Assembly: GCA_015680685.1 (NCBI GenBank)
Contig: MNCI01035311.1
Span: 1-57,861, forward strand
Direction: 5' to 3'
DNA length: 57,861 nt
Source of the DNA: Gnetum montanum
Taxonomy: Eukaryota > Streptophyta > Gnetopsida > Gnetales > Gnetaceae
Shown here: positions 11,999 through 21,421 of the stretch, one piece after another
Position numbering within the stretch: position 1 is the stretch's first letter
How the letters are laid out: the number at the start of each line of letters is the position of its first letter
Position numbers and translations under genes: made by a program
The notes under the pieces: model-generated
What the model was told of the DNA's origin: nothing
Databases searched by the model: none
Seen by the model: the letters and a program-made list of their open reading frames with translations, nothing else

Positions 11999-12006
11999 TT
12001 TTTATA
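11999..12006 (-). promoter_or_regulatory. TATA box of element B LTR
   Basis: The minus strand reads CTTATAAAAACC, retained in the second LTR copy at 20096-20103. It would place U3 at 12007-14148 and R-U5 at about 11410-11970. Confidence 0.55.
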
Positions 12007-12329
12007 AGATCTTGGGTGTTAGATTTGGATTTGGAAGGAGATGAGTGGCTGTGAGGTGAGAAAAATTTAGATTGAGAGACAAGTGGTGCATTGATTGAGT
12101 GCAGGATACGTTACAATTGTACAGCATGTAGCATACACGCTGGCATATGAACACCTAGCGTATAGGCTTGGAATGCTCAAAAACATAAAATTTACAAAAG
12201 AATTTGTATGTTACAACAAGAATGATGTCTTTGGCTTCTGGATCCATGCTCTGGCCTACTATTTTTGTCCTTAGCATGTCTTGAAATGCTTTGGCATGTA
12301 TTGGCATCCACGTAGAGTGTTCAGTGTAT

Positions 12330-13350
12330 GAGATTAGGCATCTAGCGTGTGTACGCTTGTGTATACGCTCTATACAATCCATATGCTGGCCAACGTATGG
12401 ACTATAAATGATGCATTTTGGACCAAATTTTGACCTCCAAAGCCAATTTTGACTATAGATATGCATGGCTCATGTCCTGAGGGTGCTGTATGTCAAATTT
12501 GAGCTGAGTTTGCCCTGAATTTGTGTTGTTTTGGGGGACTTTGTCGGGTTGATGCTGGGCAATATGCTAGCCAGCGTCAACCCTAGCGTACACCTCATGA
12601 ACTACCATGTTGGATGTCTGACTCTATACACTGGTGCTTTTCCTTTGATGCTTGAGTGTTGTTGATCCTTTAGGATTTTCAAATGCCAATTTTGACTTCA
12701 TTTTGGTGTAGTTACGAGCCTGTTTTGGAGGTCTACGCTGAGTTATACGCTAGCCAGTGTATACTAAGGTGTGCTCAGCATAAACAGGTGAAAATGGCTC
12801 GTTGGAAGTCCAAAACTAAATTTTTTGAAGCCTGTGACCTTGTAGGATTATTTCCTATGTCCTGAGGATTAATTCCAGGTTGAAAACTTGCCCAAAAGTG
12901 CCTGATTTGACCTGTTCATGGTGGTGTACGCTGGGCTATACGCTAGCGAGCGTATAGCAAGGTGTATCTAGCGTATACGCATGAAAATGCATCATTTCAA
13001 GGTCAAAACTTGATCTTCAAGAGCTAGTGATGATGCTTAATAGCTTTCATACCTCTAGGATTTGATTTGATGTGGAAAAATTTCTCTGCGATGCCTTGTT
13101 TAGATCCTTTTTGATGGTATATGTTGGGCTATACGCTGGCCAGCGTATACCAAGGTGTGCCTAGCGTATACACATGAAATTGCATCATTTAGAACCCAAA
13201 ATTGAATTTTCAAAAGGTTGAGAGCTACTGGGGACCTTGGGGAAGGTCATGGGGGGTCTAGATGCTCAATTCTAGCATGTTTTGACTCATTTTTGGGGCC
13301 CAAAAGTTGCCATACGCTTGTCTGTACGCTGGCCAGCGTACAACCTACCG
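12330..13350. repeat. tandem array of about 189-bp units, each centred on a palindrome
   Basis: Palindrome cores lie near 12383, 12569, 12749, 12940, 13133 and 13328, i.e. every 180-195 bases. The best is the perfect 18-base palindrome GTACGCTGGCCAGCGTAC at 13324-13341. Each core is followed by AGCGTATAC-like words. Three units survive in the other LTR (near 20472, 20655 and 20838). The array lies in U3. Confidence 0.75.
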
Positions 13351-13562
13351 TGAACAGAGTATACTTGGTCAAAACCAAGTACTTTGAATAAAAACTTGAA
13401 ATTCCTGATGCCAAATGGTAATATAGTTACCTATGGATCCCAAGGAACTTTTTCCTTTTCAATTATGGTCCATTCAATGCTATTTTGATGCTCTGGATCT
13501 TGGTCATGCTGGGGATCATCATCACTTAGCTTTATTTTCTGTCTGATAGTTCTAGCCAAAAT

Positions 13563-13650
13563 TTTGTGGTGTTTTCATTGGCCTCTCTTTGTTGATGCCT
13601 AGAGGAATCAACCTAAGAGGCATCAACAAAGAAGTACAAAACACCACAAG
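13563..13650. repeat. long hairpin, conserved in elements B and C
   Basis: Left arm TTGTGGTGTTTT (13564-13575) pairs perfectly with AAAACACCACAA (13638-13649). The inner arm CTCTTTGTTGATGCCT pairs with AGGCATCAACAAAGA over 15 bases, with a loop of about 15 bases. A degraded homologue in the same orientation lies at 32584-32666 in element C. Confidence 0.75.
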
Positions 13651-13869
13651 AAACCTGATAGTTAGCATTTTCCTTAGGCACTTGGCTAGATGTCGTCGCA
13701 CCATTTTCAAAGTACATGGGAGTAGGAAATAAGGATTTGAGATGGGTAGGGAGGATGTTTGCAACTGTGGAATTGGGAATTGATTAAGGCATTGTGCTGG
13801 TGTGGGAGAGGAGTTTTCAACTATGCTAACAACTCATGTTGGTCCTTGTTGATAGCCAATATTTGGCAG

Positions 13870-14060
13870 ACTTGGAACCACGGCATGAGGTGTGCATCCT
13901 TTGAAGGAACAAGACTCTCGTATCAAGTTTAAGAGAACTTTTTGTCACAACCAAAGCCACATGATGAGGTGATGCATTCTTTGGAGAAACAGGACCCTTG
14001 TGGAGTGTCTAAGGGAACCCATTTTCCAATAGCCAAAGCCATGCAGTGAGGTGAAACATG
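13870..14060. repeat. short tandem array of about 83-bp units
   Basis: The phrase CATGAGGTG or its variants (GATGAGGTG, CAGTGAGGTG) recurs near 13880, 13967 and 14043 with similar flanks (AAGCCA before; TTTGGAGAAACAGGA after). No gene is seen. Confidence 0.5.
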
Positions 14061-14148
14061 ATGATGTGAGACACGAAAGGTTCTTTCCAAGACAACTGCC
14101 TTCTCGCCGAGGGCTTGTATGGGAAGTGCCAAGGGTCTTGTGGTTCAT

Positions 14149-14225
14149 GTTTCTCTTTTCTCTTTGATCTTTTCTTTTTCTTTTTATTTTTCTTTTTTTT
14201 CTCTTTTTTTTGTTTGTTTTTTTAT
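14149..14225 (-). other. long polypyrimidine tract, candidate polypurine tract of element B
   Basis: About 75 bases almost purely C and T on the plus strand (purines on the minus strand) with a few interruptions. In element orientation it lies just upstream of the proposed 3' LTR, where a polypurine tract primes plus-strand synthesis. It is much longer than usual, so simple-sequence expansion is possible. From 14226 to 14750 I see no gene. Confidence 0.35.
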
Positions 14226-14754
14226 TTTTGGAAAGAGATTTCTTTTAATTTTGCACTCATGCTCATGTGTCATGTTATGTGTTGTAACTACTTGAGAGTG
14301 TCGCAACGTGCAATAGTGTGCTCAAAGTTTTGGGGTGTACTAGCTGTATCTGGGAACTATAACTGGGTAGGAAAGGGAATGAGAGTGTTGGAGAAATGGA
14401 GAATGTATCAGGAACTAGGAATGTACTTTTGAATAGATTGATTAACCTAGTTGTGTGTGTTAGAAACAATGTAGCACCTTGTCACCATGATGAAGTGTAT
14501 TGGTGTACAAGTACCACTAAGTGTCATCCTACAAACACAACTCCAAGAAGACAAGAAAACCACAAGTGAATGAGTTAGTGAACACTTTTGACATGAATGT
14601 GGCCAATGCAAATGAAGGCAGCATGTGAAACTTAAGGTAAACAAAATGAGCAGCAATAGTGTTGTCAGAGCCGATGTGATGAATCATGCGGTAGGCGTTG
14701 ATGAATAAATGTCATAAATTACAGCAGCAGATGAATGTTCCAAAGATGATCTTG

Positions 14755-15305
14755 CTAGTTGATAGTCTTAGCGGACTATCGTAGGTTATTTTTACATCAT
14801 AACCTATTGGACATTGCCAGTTTATCATCGTAGCAGACAGTTCGATGCTAGTTTATACTTGTGGCGGACTAGGGAGAGGCAAGCTAGTTTATAGTCTTAG
14901 CGGACTCTGGTGAACAAAACTGTGGGAGTTTAATGTCATACTAGATGCTCTGTGGTATTGATTTTAGGTCATGATGCCAGGACCACTCTGTGGTGTTAGT
15001 TTTGAGTTATAACCTAGGACATTTAGTGATATCAGTTTACTGTCATGATGCTAGGATGATAGTGTGCGTTATAAGTGTGATCGGTGGTGTCAGTTTAACA
15101 TCATGACGCTCAGACGAATCTGTGTGGATGCATGCGTGTGCATCTATATGATCCTGTAAAAAAAAGCAACTAGAGAAAATAATGTTAAATAGCAATTACA
15201 GAAAACATGAACTGAAATGCACAAGTAAATAGAAAACAATGTGAAAAGGTGGTAGTTTAAGGCCATTTCGGGCAACAGTTTAGTTTAAGGCCTTTTCGGG
15301 CCATG
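14755..15305 (-). repeat. repeat-motif block downstream of PR in element B
   Basis: Plus-strand copies of GCTAGTTTATAGTCTTAGCGG and variants lie near 14755, 14818, 14855 and 14890, with looser GTTTA-RTGTCATGATGC phrases to 15110. At 15249-15305 there are two copies of AGTTTAAGGCC followed by TTTTCGGGCC or TTTCGGGCA. Read on the minus strand these match the motifs at 3016-3145 and 8413-8605 of element A. No coding sequence is recognised from 15306 to 15600. Confidence 0.6.
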
Positions 15306-15599
15306 AGAGACTGTGTAAGCTAGTACAATACAAATGAACATGACATATGCACCACAAAAGAATGTGAAGAGTGTGTGGAGATCCAACTTGTTTTTGGCCA
15401 AAGAGGTGTTTTGATCATGTGGTTGTCTCCTAACCGGATGTTTTTTTGAAAGCGTTTTAGGCTTAGGCTCAGCTGGGAGGCTTATGGTTTTCATCACTCA
15501 TTCAAGCGTTTGGCTCTAAATACTGTGTCGGTTGCCACTCATCTGGGTGTTTTGGCTCTAAGTGTTTCATTTGTTGCCATGTGTGTTGCATCAAGAGGC

Positions 15600-16282
15600 T
15601 CCTCTTTCAAGACCTATGACATGTCTATGTTGTGGTCAGCTTAAAAGGGAGTGTCATCACCTTGTATAATGACTTGTCCACCTTCGTATGGAAGGTGGAT
15701 TTCTTGATGTATCGGTGAGGAAACAGCTCATTGTTATGCTAGCCAAGGTTTGCCAAGAATCATGTTGAAACTGAGTATCTCTTCTATGACAGTGAACTCC
15801 GCGTTGGTGGGGAATTGTTCACCTAGCACGAAGGCTAGGTTAATCGTGCCCTTGACTTTGACACGTGATCCTTTGAAGGATTTTAGACACGTGGTTTCTA
15901 TTGGCTTGATCTTGTCTACCATGCCTAGTTTGTCGATGACGGAGTATAGAACTACGTTTTTTGTCATGCCATCATCAATGTGCACTCTGCGAATGGTACA
16001 TTGCCCAACACGTATGCTAATCCACAATGGAGCTATTGTGATCTCCCCTCTTTTGAGGTTGACTTTAACTGCATCATTGCAGAAGGCTAAGGTGTTTGAA
16101 CTTGATCCTTGTGGTGTGTGTTGTGAAATTGTTGCATGGATGGATTTCATGTTAGTAGGGATGTCCTCTATAATAGGAATGGATGCTAACATTTGCGCTA
16201 AGGCTTTGCGATGAGCCAATGATGTCAAGACCAAGTTGTACAAGCTCATGGTTGTGTTATTTTGTTTGAGCATTTGTTTCAC
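15600..16282 (-). pseudogene. retropepsin-like protease domain of element B
   Basis: An aspartic protease that would cut the gag polyprotein. It is open from 16282 to 15734. The region around residue 100 reads VHIDDGMTKNVVLYSVIDKLG, where D-D-G stands in place of the usual D-S/T/G-G. The C-terminal flap region ends NMILGKPWLA, matching the ILG-R-W-L pattern of plant Ty3 proteases. After one stop the frame continues to about 15600 with HQEIHLPYEGGQVIIQGD, the usual PR-RT linker, and then fades. Upstream it joins the gag linker. Nothing of RT follows. Confidence 0.8.
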
Positions 16283-16465
16283 CTAGGCCAGTGTATCCAC
16301 AAAGTCCATGTTGTTTGTCATTGTGTTGGTTGCCTCTATATGGGTTGAGGGCTTGGGCCTAGTTTTTTTGGGATTAGGGGCAGCGCCCCAAGCATTTGGT
16401 TGCTATGTAATAGGTGTGGCCTTTTCTTCGACTGCAGGTGTTGTTCGTTGTTCATTTATCCTCTT

Positions 16466-18022
16466 CTATTGCCATTTGGTTTGCTTACCCATGCTGCCTA
16501 AGTTTGGGTTGTGGGTAGGTGAGGGGCCACAGTGTGGTGGCACCTTTATGACAAATGGTAGTTTGGGAGGTGTCATTGTTTTTTGATTAGCTTGTTGTGA
16601 TACCTTGATGATGAAAGGTTTCTTTGCAGTTGTGGTCAGTGCATCATGCCAGTTTAACATCTTAGTGGACAATTACGGTGGTACTTTGACCACAAAAGGT
16701 GTCATCGGTGCTCTAGGTGGCACCTTGATGATGATGGAAGGCCCCTTACTCATGGAGGTGGAGGGGATTGTTGCCTTGCTGGGAGGCACATGGATCACAA
16801 AAGGTTGGTGCACAGGTTTAGGCTTACTATCTATGCTAATGGAGTTTATGACATAGGAGACGTCATCTATGCTGGGTTGATTTAGGGTGTTGATGTTCAG
16901 TTGGCCCCATTCTATCATTGATTGTATATCATCCTGTAATGCACGGTAGGTGTCGATCTTGTGACCAGACATCTAGTGGTACTGACAAAATTGGTCTAAC
17001 TTGAAATGTTGTGGAACTAGGGGCTTGTTTGGTGCTGCGAAGGTGGAGTTCCTCAATAGCTCATAGTACCTATAATGTCGATGATGAGCATTCTCAACTA
17101 TGTGTTTGTATTGGATTTTCCCAACTTTAAGAAGTTTCTCTAGTAGTTCAAAAGGTTGCACGAGTAGCGATGTGTACTTAGAGCGATTCTTGCACTAAAA
17201 GTTAGGCCTTGGGATGGCCCCTATTGTTGCAAGCGGGTTGGTACTGGTGTTTGTTGTTTTTGTACTTGTGACTACAGTTTCCATTGTTGTCTTTTATTTG
17301 GCAATGTGTTGGTTCTTGTAAGCCACATAGGTGGGATCATTACAAGTTTGTGTAGCTTGTTTAATGTTCTTGATCTATGTAAAGGCTTGACTCAACATTT
17401 GAGCACTTAGGTAGTACATTTTTGACTTAAAAAAGTCATTCACGGCTCCCTTCAGAATCGTAAGCAAGTATGTTTCAGGGATGGGTTCATGAAGTTCTTT
17501 AAGGGCTGCAATCCATCGTTGGATGAACTTCTGCACAAGCTCAAGTGGTGCTTGTTTCACCTGTATCAAAGTGTCTAAAGTTTCTTCAAGTTTTAGGTTG
17601 TATTTAAACCTAGTAATGAATTGGTGTAACAGATCCTCCAAAGAGGATATGGAGTCACAAGGCAAGGCTCGGTACCAGTCTAATGCTCTGCCAATGAGGG
17701 ACATGGTGAACACGTCCAAAATTGCATGGGTCCAAGCCTGAAGCAATAGGCATTCTAGTCTAAATGTGAATAGATGAGCATCGAGGTCTCCTTCCCCATT
17801 GTATTTGGTTAGTTGAGGTAAAGAAACTCCTTTGGGAAAGGTTAATGGTGGTACTGAAGAGCTAATAGGATCGTCTTGGTAGAAGTCTAGTACTTTAACT
17901 ACTTTAGTGTTGGCAGTTTTGAGGTGCTTTACCTCATCAGCTAACGCTTGCATCCATTGTTTTGCTTCTGCCCACTCTTGAGAAGTAGGTAGATTAGTTT
18001 TTTGGGGAGATTGTGTCATCAA
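16466..18022 (-). pseudogene. gag of element B (Tat type)
   Basis: Structural protein. The capsid part (18022-17375, open, 215 residues) carries the plant Retrotrans_gag signature: LPQLTKYNGEGDLDAHLFTF, ALDWYRALPCDSISSLEDLL and HQFITRF. Further on (about 16985-16960) comes CQYH-stop-MSGHKIDT, a degraded CX2H-type zinc motif as in Tat gags; the stop falls inside it and the last cysteine reads Y. The linker (16860-16466) repeats P-F-V/I-I/V-K-V-P-P at least four times, an unusual proline-rich repeat. Two or three stops separate the blocks, all in nearly the same frame. The region 18023-18520 upstream is gag-like in composition but not open. Confidence 0.85.
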
Positions 18023-18769
18023 TTGCTGCTATGGAGTAGCGTTCGGAGTTGGGATTGTAGGGTGTGACACGCTGAAGTGAGTGGGTTGTTGAACAAGGAG
18101 TGTGGTTCCTTGTCTAGCCACTAACTGTGGGGTGACACCCTAAATGTGTGGGCCCGATGTAACGAAAGCGGCCCCATGTATTTGCACTAGCAGCATGTAT
18201 TGGGTGGATGTGGATGTGGGTAATCTATGTTGGGATACCAGTGGTTGTGTGCTCGTTGATACTTGCTGAGTGGTCATCTGTCCCATGTGAGGGTGGAATG
18301 ATGGGTTCACGTAGGCATGGGGACTGAGGGTGTGGTATGAATCCTTAGGTTCAGTTTGTGCCTTGAAGTTATCTACATCATGTTGGTTTTGGGGCTTCTC
18401 AGTGGGTCATCGTGTGTTTTGGCTCCTTGCTAGAAGAAGTTGAGAGATGAGTTGATGGTGAGGCTCAGAAAGGGGGATGATGTCATATATAGAGGGGACG
18501 AATTCATGACCTCCCATGTATATGAATTAGAAGTTTCATTTTGCCTCTCATTCTATGGTGTCAAGGAGAAGGTTGGCTGAATCTTCACATAGATAAAATT
18601 GTACTATTTCTGTGTGAGGATTACGAAGGTGCATGCATTAGAGTTCTAAGATGACTCCATGGTGATGTGTGATGGGGTAGCATATGGGCAAGGCAACAAG
18701 GCAACAAGTGCAGTGTGTGGTTCGGGCTAAGGATGCAGCATGTGCAGTGTGGCTGAACTACAGCATGTC

Positions 18770-18871
18770 CAGCGTGTGAACACTGAAAATTTGTCTAAGT
18801 GTCCAACGTGTGAACACTAAAAATTTATCTAAGTGTCCAGCTTGTGAACACTGAAAATTTGTCTAAGTGTC
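18770..18871. repeat. three 34-bp tandem units in the element B leader
   Basis: Three near-identical units starting CAGCGTGTGAACACT, CAACGTGTGAACACT and CAGCTTGTGAACACT, each ending in TCTAAGTGTC. They lie in the untranslated leader between the PBS and gag. No gene is seen in 18530-19230. Confidence 0.8.
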
Positions 18872-19229
18872 TAGCGTATATAGCCTAAATGGGAAAAAAT
18901 TTGGCTAAGTGTTGGAACAACGTATAGATGGCAACGTATAAGAGGCAGCTTATACACTACACTCAATGTATACATAGTGGTGGCAGCGTATGAGAAGGGG
19001 TCACATGTACACCAACTGTGCACAGCATATACAAATGATAAATAGGATATGATGCAAGTGTAAATTCCAACAAGGGAGGTGAACTACAACATATACTATA
19101 GAAATTAAAATTTTGGCCAAAACTAAATAGTAAAGATGCAATGTATATAGGTGAATAGCGTATGAACAGTGGATGTGGCGCAGATCTGAGAGAGAGAAAA
19201 GAAGATCTGCAATGTGTGAGCATAGATAT

Positions 19230-19485
19230 AGTGGAACGAGATGTAGATCTACAATCATAGGATGCAGATCTATACTCACAGGATGTAGATCTGTAGTCAC
19301 AAGGTGCAGATCTATAGTCACAGGGCACAGATCTGCGATCACAGGGTGCATATCTACAGTCATAGGGTGTAGATCTATAGTCACAGGGTGTAGATCTATA
19401 GTCATAGGGCATAGATCTGTAGTCACAGGGTGTAGATCTGCAGTCACAGGGCACAGATCTGGGATAAAAAGACATAGATCTAGGA
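19230..19485. repeat. 21-bp minisatellite with AGATCT in each unit
   Basis: About twelve units of AGATCT-RYAGTCACAGGGYGT with point changes. The period is a multiple of three and the unit has few stops, so long open frames run through it on both strands, encoding monotone repeats such as CDYRSTP. I regard these frames as by-products. It lies just inside the PBS of element B. Confidence 0.85.
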
Positions 19486-19492
19486 GAAAAAT

Positions 19493-19511
19493 GGCCCTCC
19501 TTCTAGCACCA
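19493..19511 (-). promoter_or_regulatory. primer binding site of element B
   Basis: The minus strand reads TGGTGCTAGAAGGAGGGCC, five bases after the LTR end TACA. Position and the leading TGG fit a PBS. I cannot name the tRNA. Element G has nearly the same site at 57232-57250. Confidence 0.65.
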
Positions 19512-19516
19512 TTTTC

Positions 19517-20956
19517 TGTACCATCCGAAATAGTCGGTGCAAGGCTGGAATGAAACAAACACTGAGAGACCCTCGGAAGAAATATAGAAGATCCTACCTT
19601 CACTTGAGGACAAGCTGGAATGGACGAAGGAAGAGTGCCTTGAATGGTCCACACGAGGATCAAATGACGACTTCCCCAACGTACGCACGTTGCAATGCAT
19701 TGGGTTATACGTAAACAATGCACATTAAATGTAAACCGTAACTAAACAGGCATGATAACGTAAATGGGAATGTAACCGTAAACTAGAAAAACAAAGAAAA
19801 CTACAATAAATCTAGGTAAAATGTAAACTTTTTTATTGAAAAATGATTACAGTGTGCACCAGCTAGAATGCAGTTGTGGATTGATCACAAGGCAGATGTT
19901 TAGGTCCCGTGGGTGATGACGGGTGCTGGATGATGCAGGTTTTGGGTTGCAGGGAAATGCAGTGTCCAAGTCTAATGCCTAGCATACAGAGGTTGATGCC
20001 CCAAATTTTCTAAGTATCCTAGATTTATTTTTTTTCTCCGTTTGTAAAATTTCCCCCCCCCCTCTCTTCTCCTTTGATCTTGTGAAAAATCAGGGTTTTT
20101 ATAAGATCTTGGGCGTTAGATTTGGATCTGGAAGGAGATGAGTGGCTGTGAGGTGAGAAAAATTTGGATCAGGAGACAGGTGGTACGTTGATCAAGTGCA
20201 AGATACGTTACAACTGTAGAACGTGTAGCGTACATGCTGGCGTATGAACACCCAGCGTATAGGCTTGGAACGCTCAAAAAACTTAAAATTTACAAAAGAA
20301 TTTGTATGTTACAATAAGAATGATGTATTTGGATTTTGGATCCATGTTCTGGCCTACTATTGTTAGCCTCATCATTTCTTGAAATGCTCTGGCATGTGTT
20401 GGCATCTACGTACAACATTCAACGTATGAGATTGGACGTCTAGTGTGTGTACGCTGGCGTATATGCTCCATACGCTGGCTAGCGTATGGACTATAAATGA
20501 TGCATTTTGGACCAAATTATAACCTCCAAAGCTAATTTTGACTATAGATCTACATGGATCATGTCCTAAGGGTGCTGTATGTCAAATTTGAGTCGATTTT
20601 GCCCTAATTTGGTGCTGTTTTGGGGGACTTTGTAGAGTTGACATTGGGCTATACGCTGGCCAGCGTCAACCCTAGCATACACCTCATGAAGTACCATGTT
20701 GGATGTCTGACTTTGTATGCTGGTGCTTGTCCTTTGATGCTTGAGCATTGCTAATCCTCCGAGATGTCCAGATGCCAATTTTGACTTCATTTTGGTGCAG
20801 TTTCGGGCCTGTTTTGGTGGTCTACGCTGAGTTATATGCTAGCCAACGTATACCAAGGTGTGCTTAGTGTAAGTAGGTCAAAATGGCTTGTTGGAAGTTC
20901 AAAACTGAATTTTTTGAAGCCTATGACCTTGTAGGATTATTGCCTATGTCCTGAGT
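19517..20956 (-). repeat. 5' LTR of element B, truncated
   Basis: Parallel to 11410-12862 from TGTACCATCCG to CCTATGTCCTGAG, then similarity ends abruptly at about 20956 against unrelated sequence of element D. It retains R-U5, the TATA box (20096-20103) and three palindrome units; the outer U3 is lost. Confidence 0.85.
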
Positions 20957-21421
20957 GTTGTTAAGGTAAGGGGTTACATGTGCTCAATAGAAGGGAAACC
21001 ATGAAGTGGGTGAATGGGTGGATGACGTGAACTCACTGTCGATTTTATGAGTGGAAAGTAGACGTAAAATCCAAAAAGAACCATGTGAGGGAAAAAACTA
21101 GATAACTAGGTAGACGAGTGTACATTACCCATCGCAACGAAAATCATCCATGCCAAACATCTGAAGACAACAAGACAACAGATTAGCAATTATGTGAAAA
21201 AATAAAATAGTTATAAAGAAATGAAAAATATAAATGATGGTAAAAAAAATGACAAAATGGTGAGGGGTGTATTGGAATGGATTAGCAGGGATGATGGTCT
21301 CCCCCACGACTGGGTGGAAAGGAGGAGATACGAAAAATGGAGCTTGGCTGACCTGGGGATGATGAGGTGGGTGCACTAGTTGAGTGGAGTTCGTGGAGAG
21401 GTTTCAGTTATTGGAAGTTGA

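Larger units (their letters stand above)
11410..14148 (-). repeat. 3' LTR of element B
   Basis: Begins TGTACCATCCG at 11410, matching TGTACCATCCG at 19517, and runs parallel to that copy for about 1.45 kb, where the other copy is cut. The outer end is therefore inferred: a TTCA at 14145-14148 directly before a long pyrimidine tract would fit CA plus polypurine tract in element orientation. If instead the LTR stops before the hairpin, the end is near 13552. Confidence 0.7.
11410..20956 (-). mobile_element. LTR element B carrying only gag and protease (TR-GAG type)
   Basis: Minus orientation: 5' LTR (19517-20956, truncated), PBS, repeat-rich leader, gag, PR, non-coding repeats, hairpin, 3' LTR (11410 to about 14148). 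No RT, RNase H or integrase is seen between PR and the 3' LTR, so it would depend on another element's enzymes. It sits in the integrase of element A. The two LTRs look about 85-90% alike by eye, mostly transitions, so the insertion is old. The left flank GGTAG could be one target-site copy, but the other end is lost. Confidence 0.75.

Noticed and set aside
15750-16214. Plus-strand open frame of 154 codons
   Set aside because: It is the reverse strand of the protease of element B, which has clear domain motifs on the minus strand.
19001-19723. Long minus-strand open frames of 170 and 240 codons
   Set aside because: They run through the 21-bp minisatellite and LTR edge of element B; the repeat period divisible by three explains their length.
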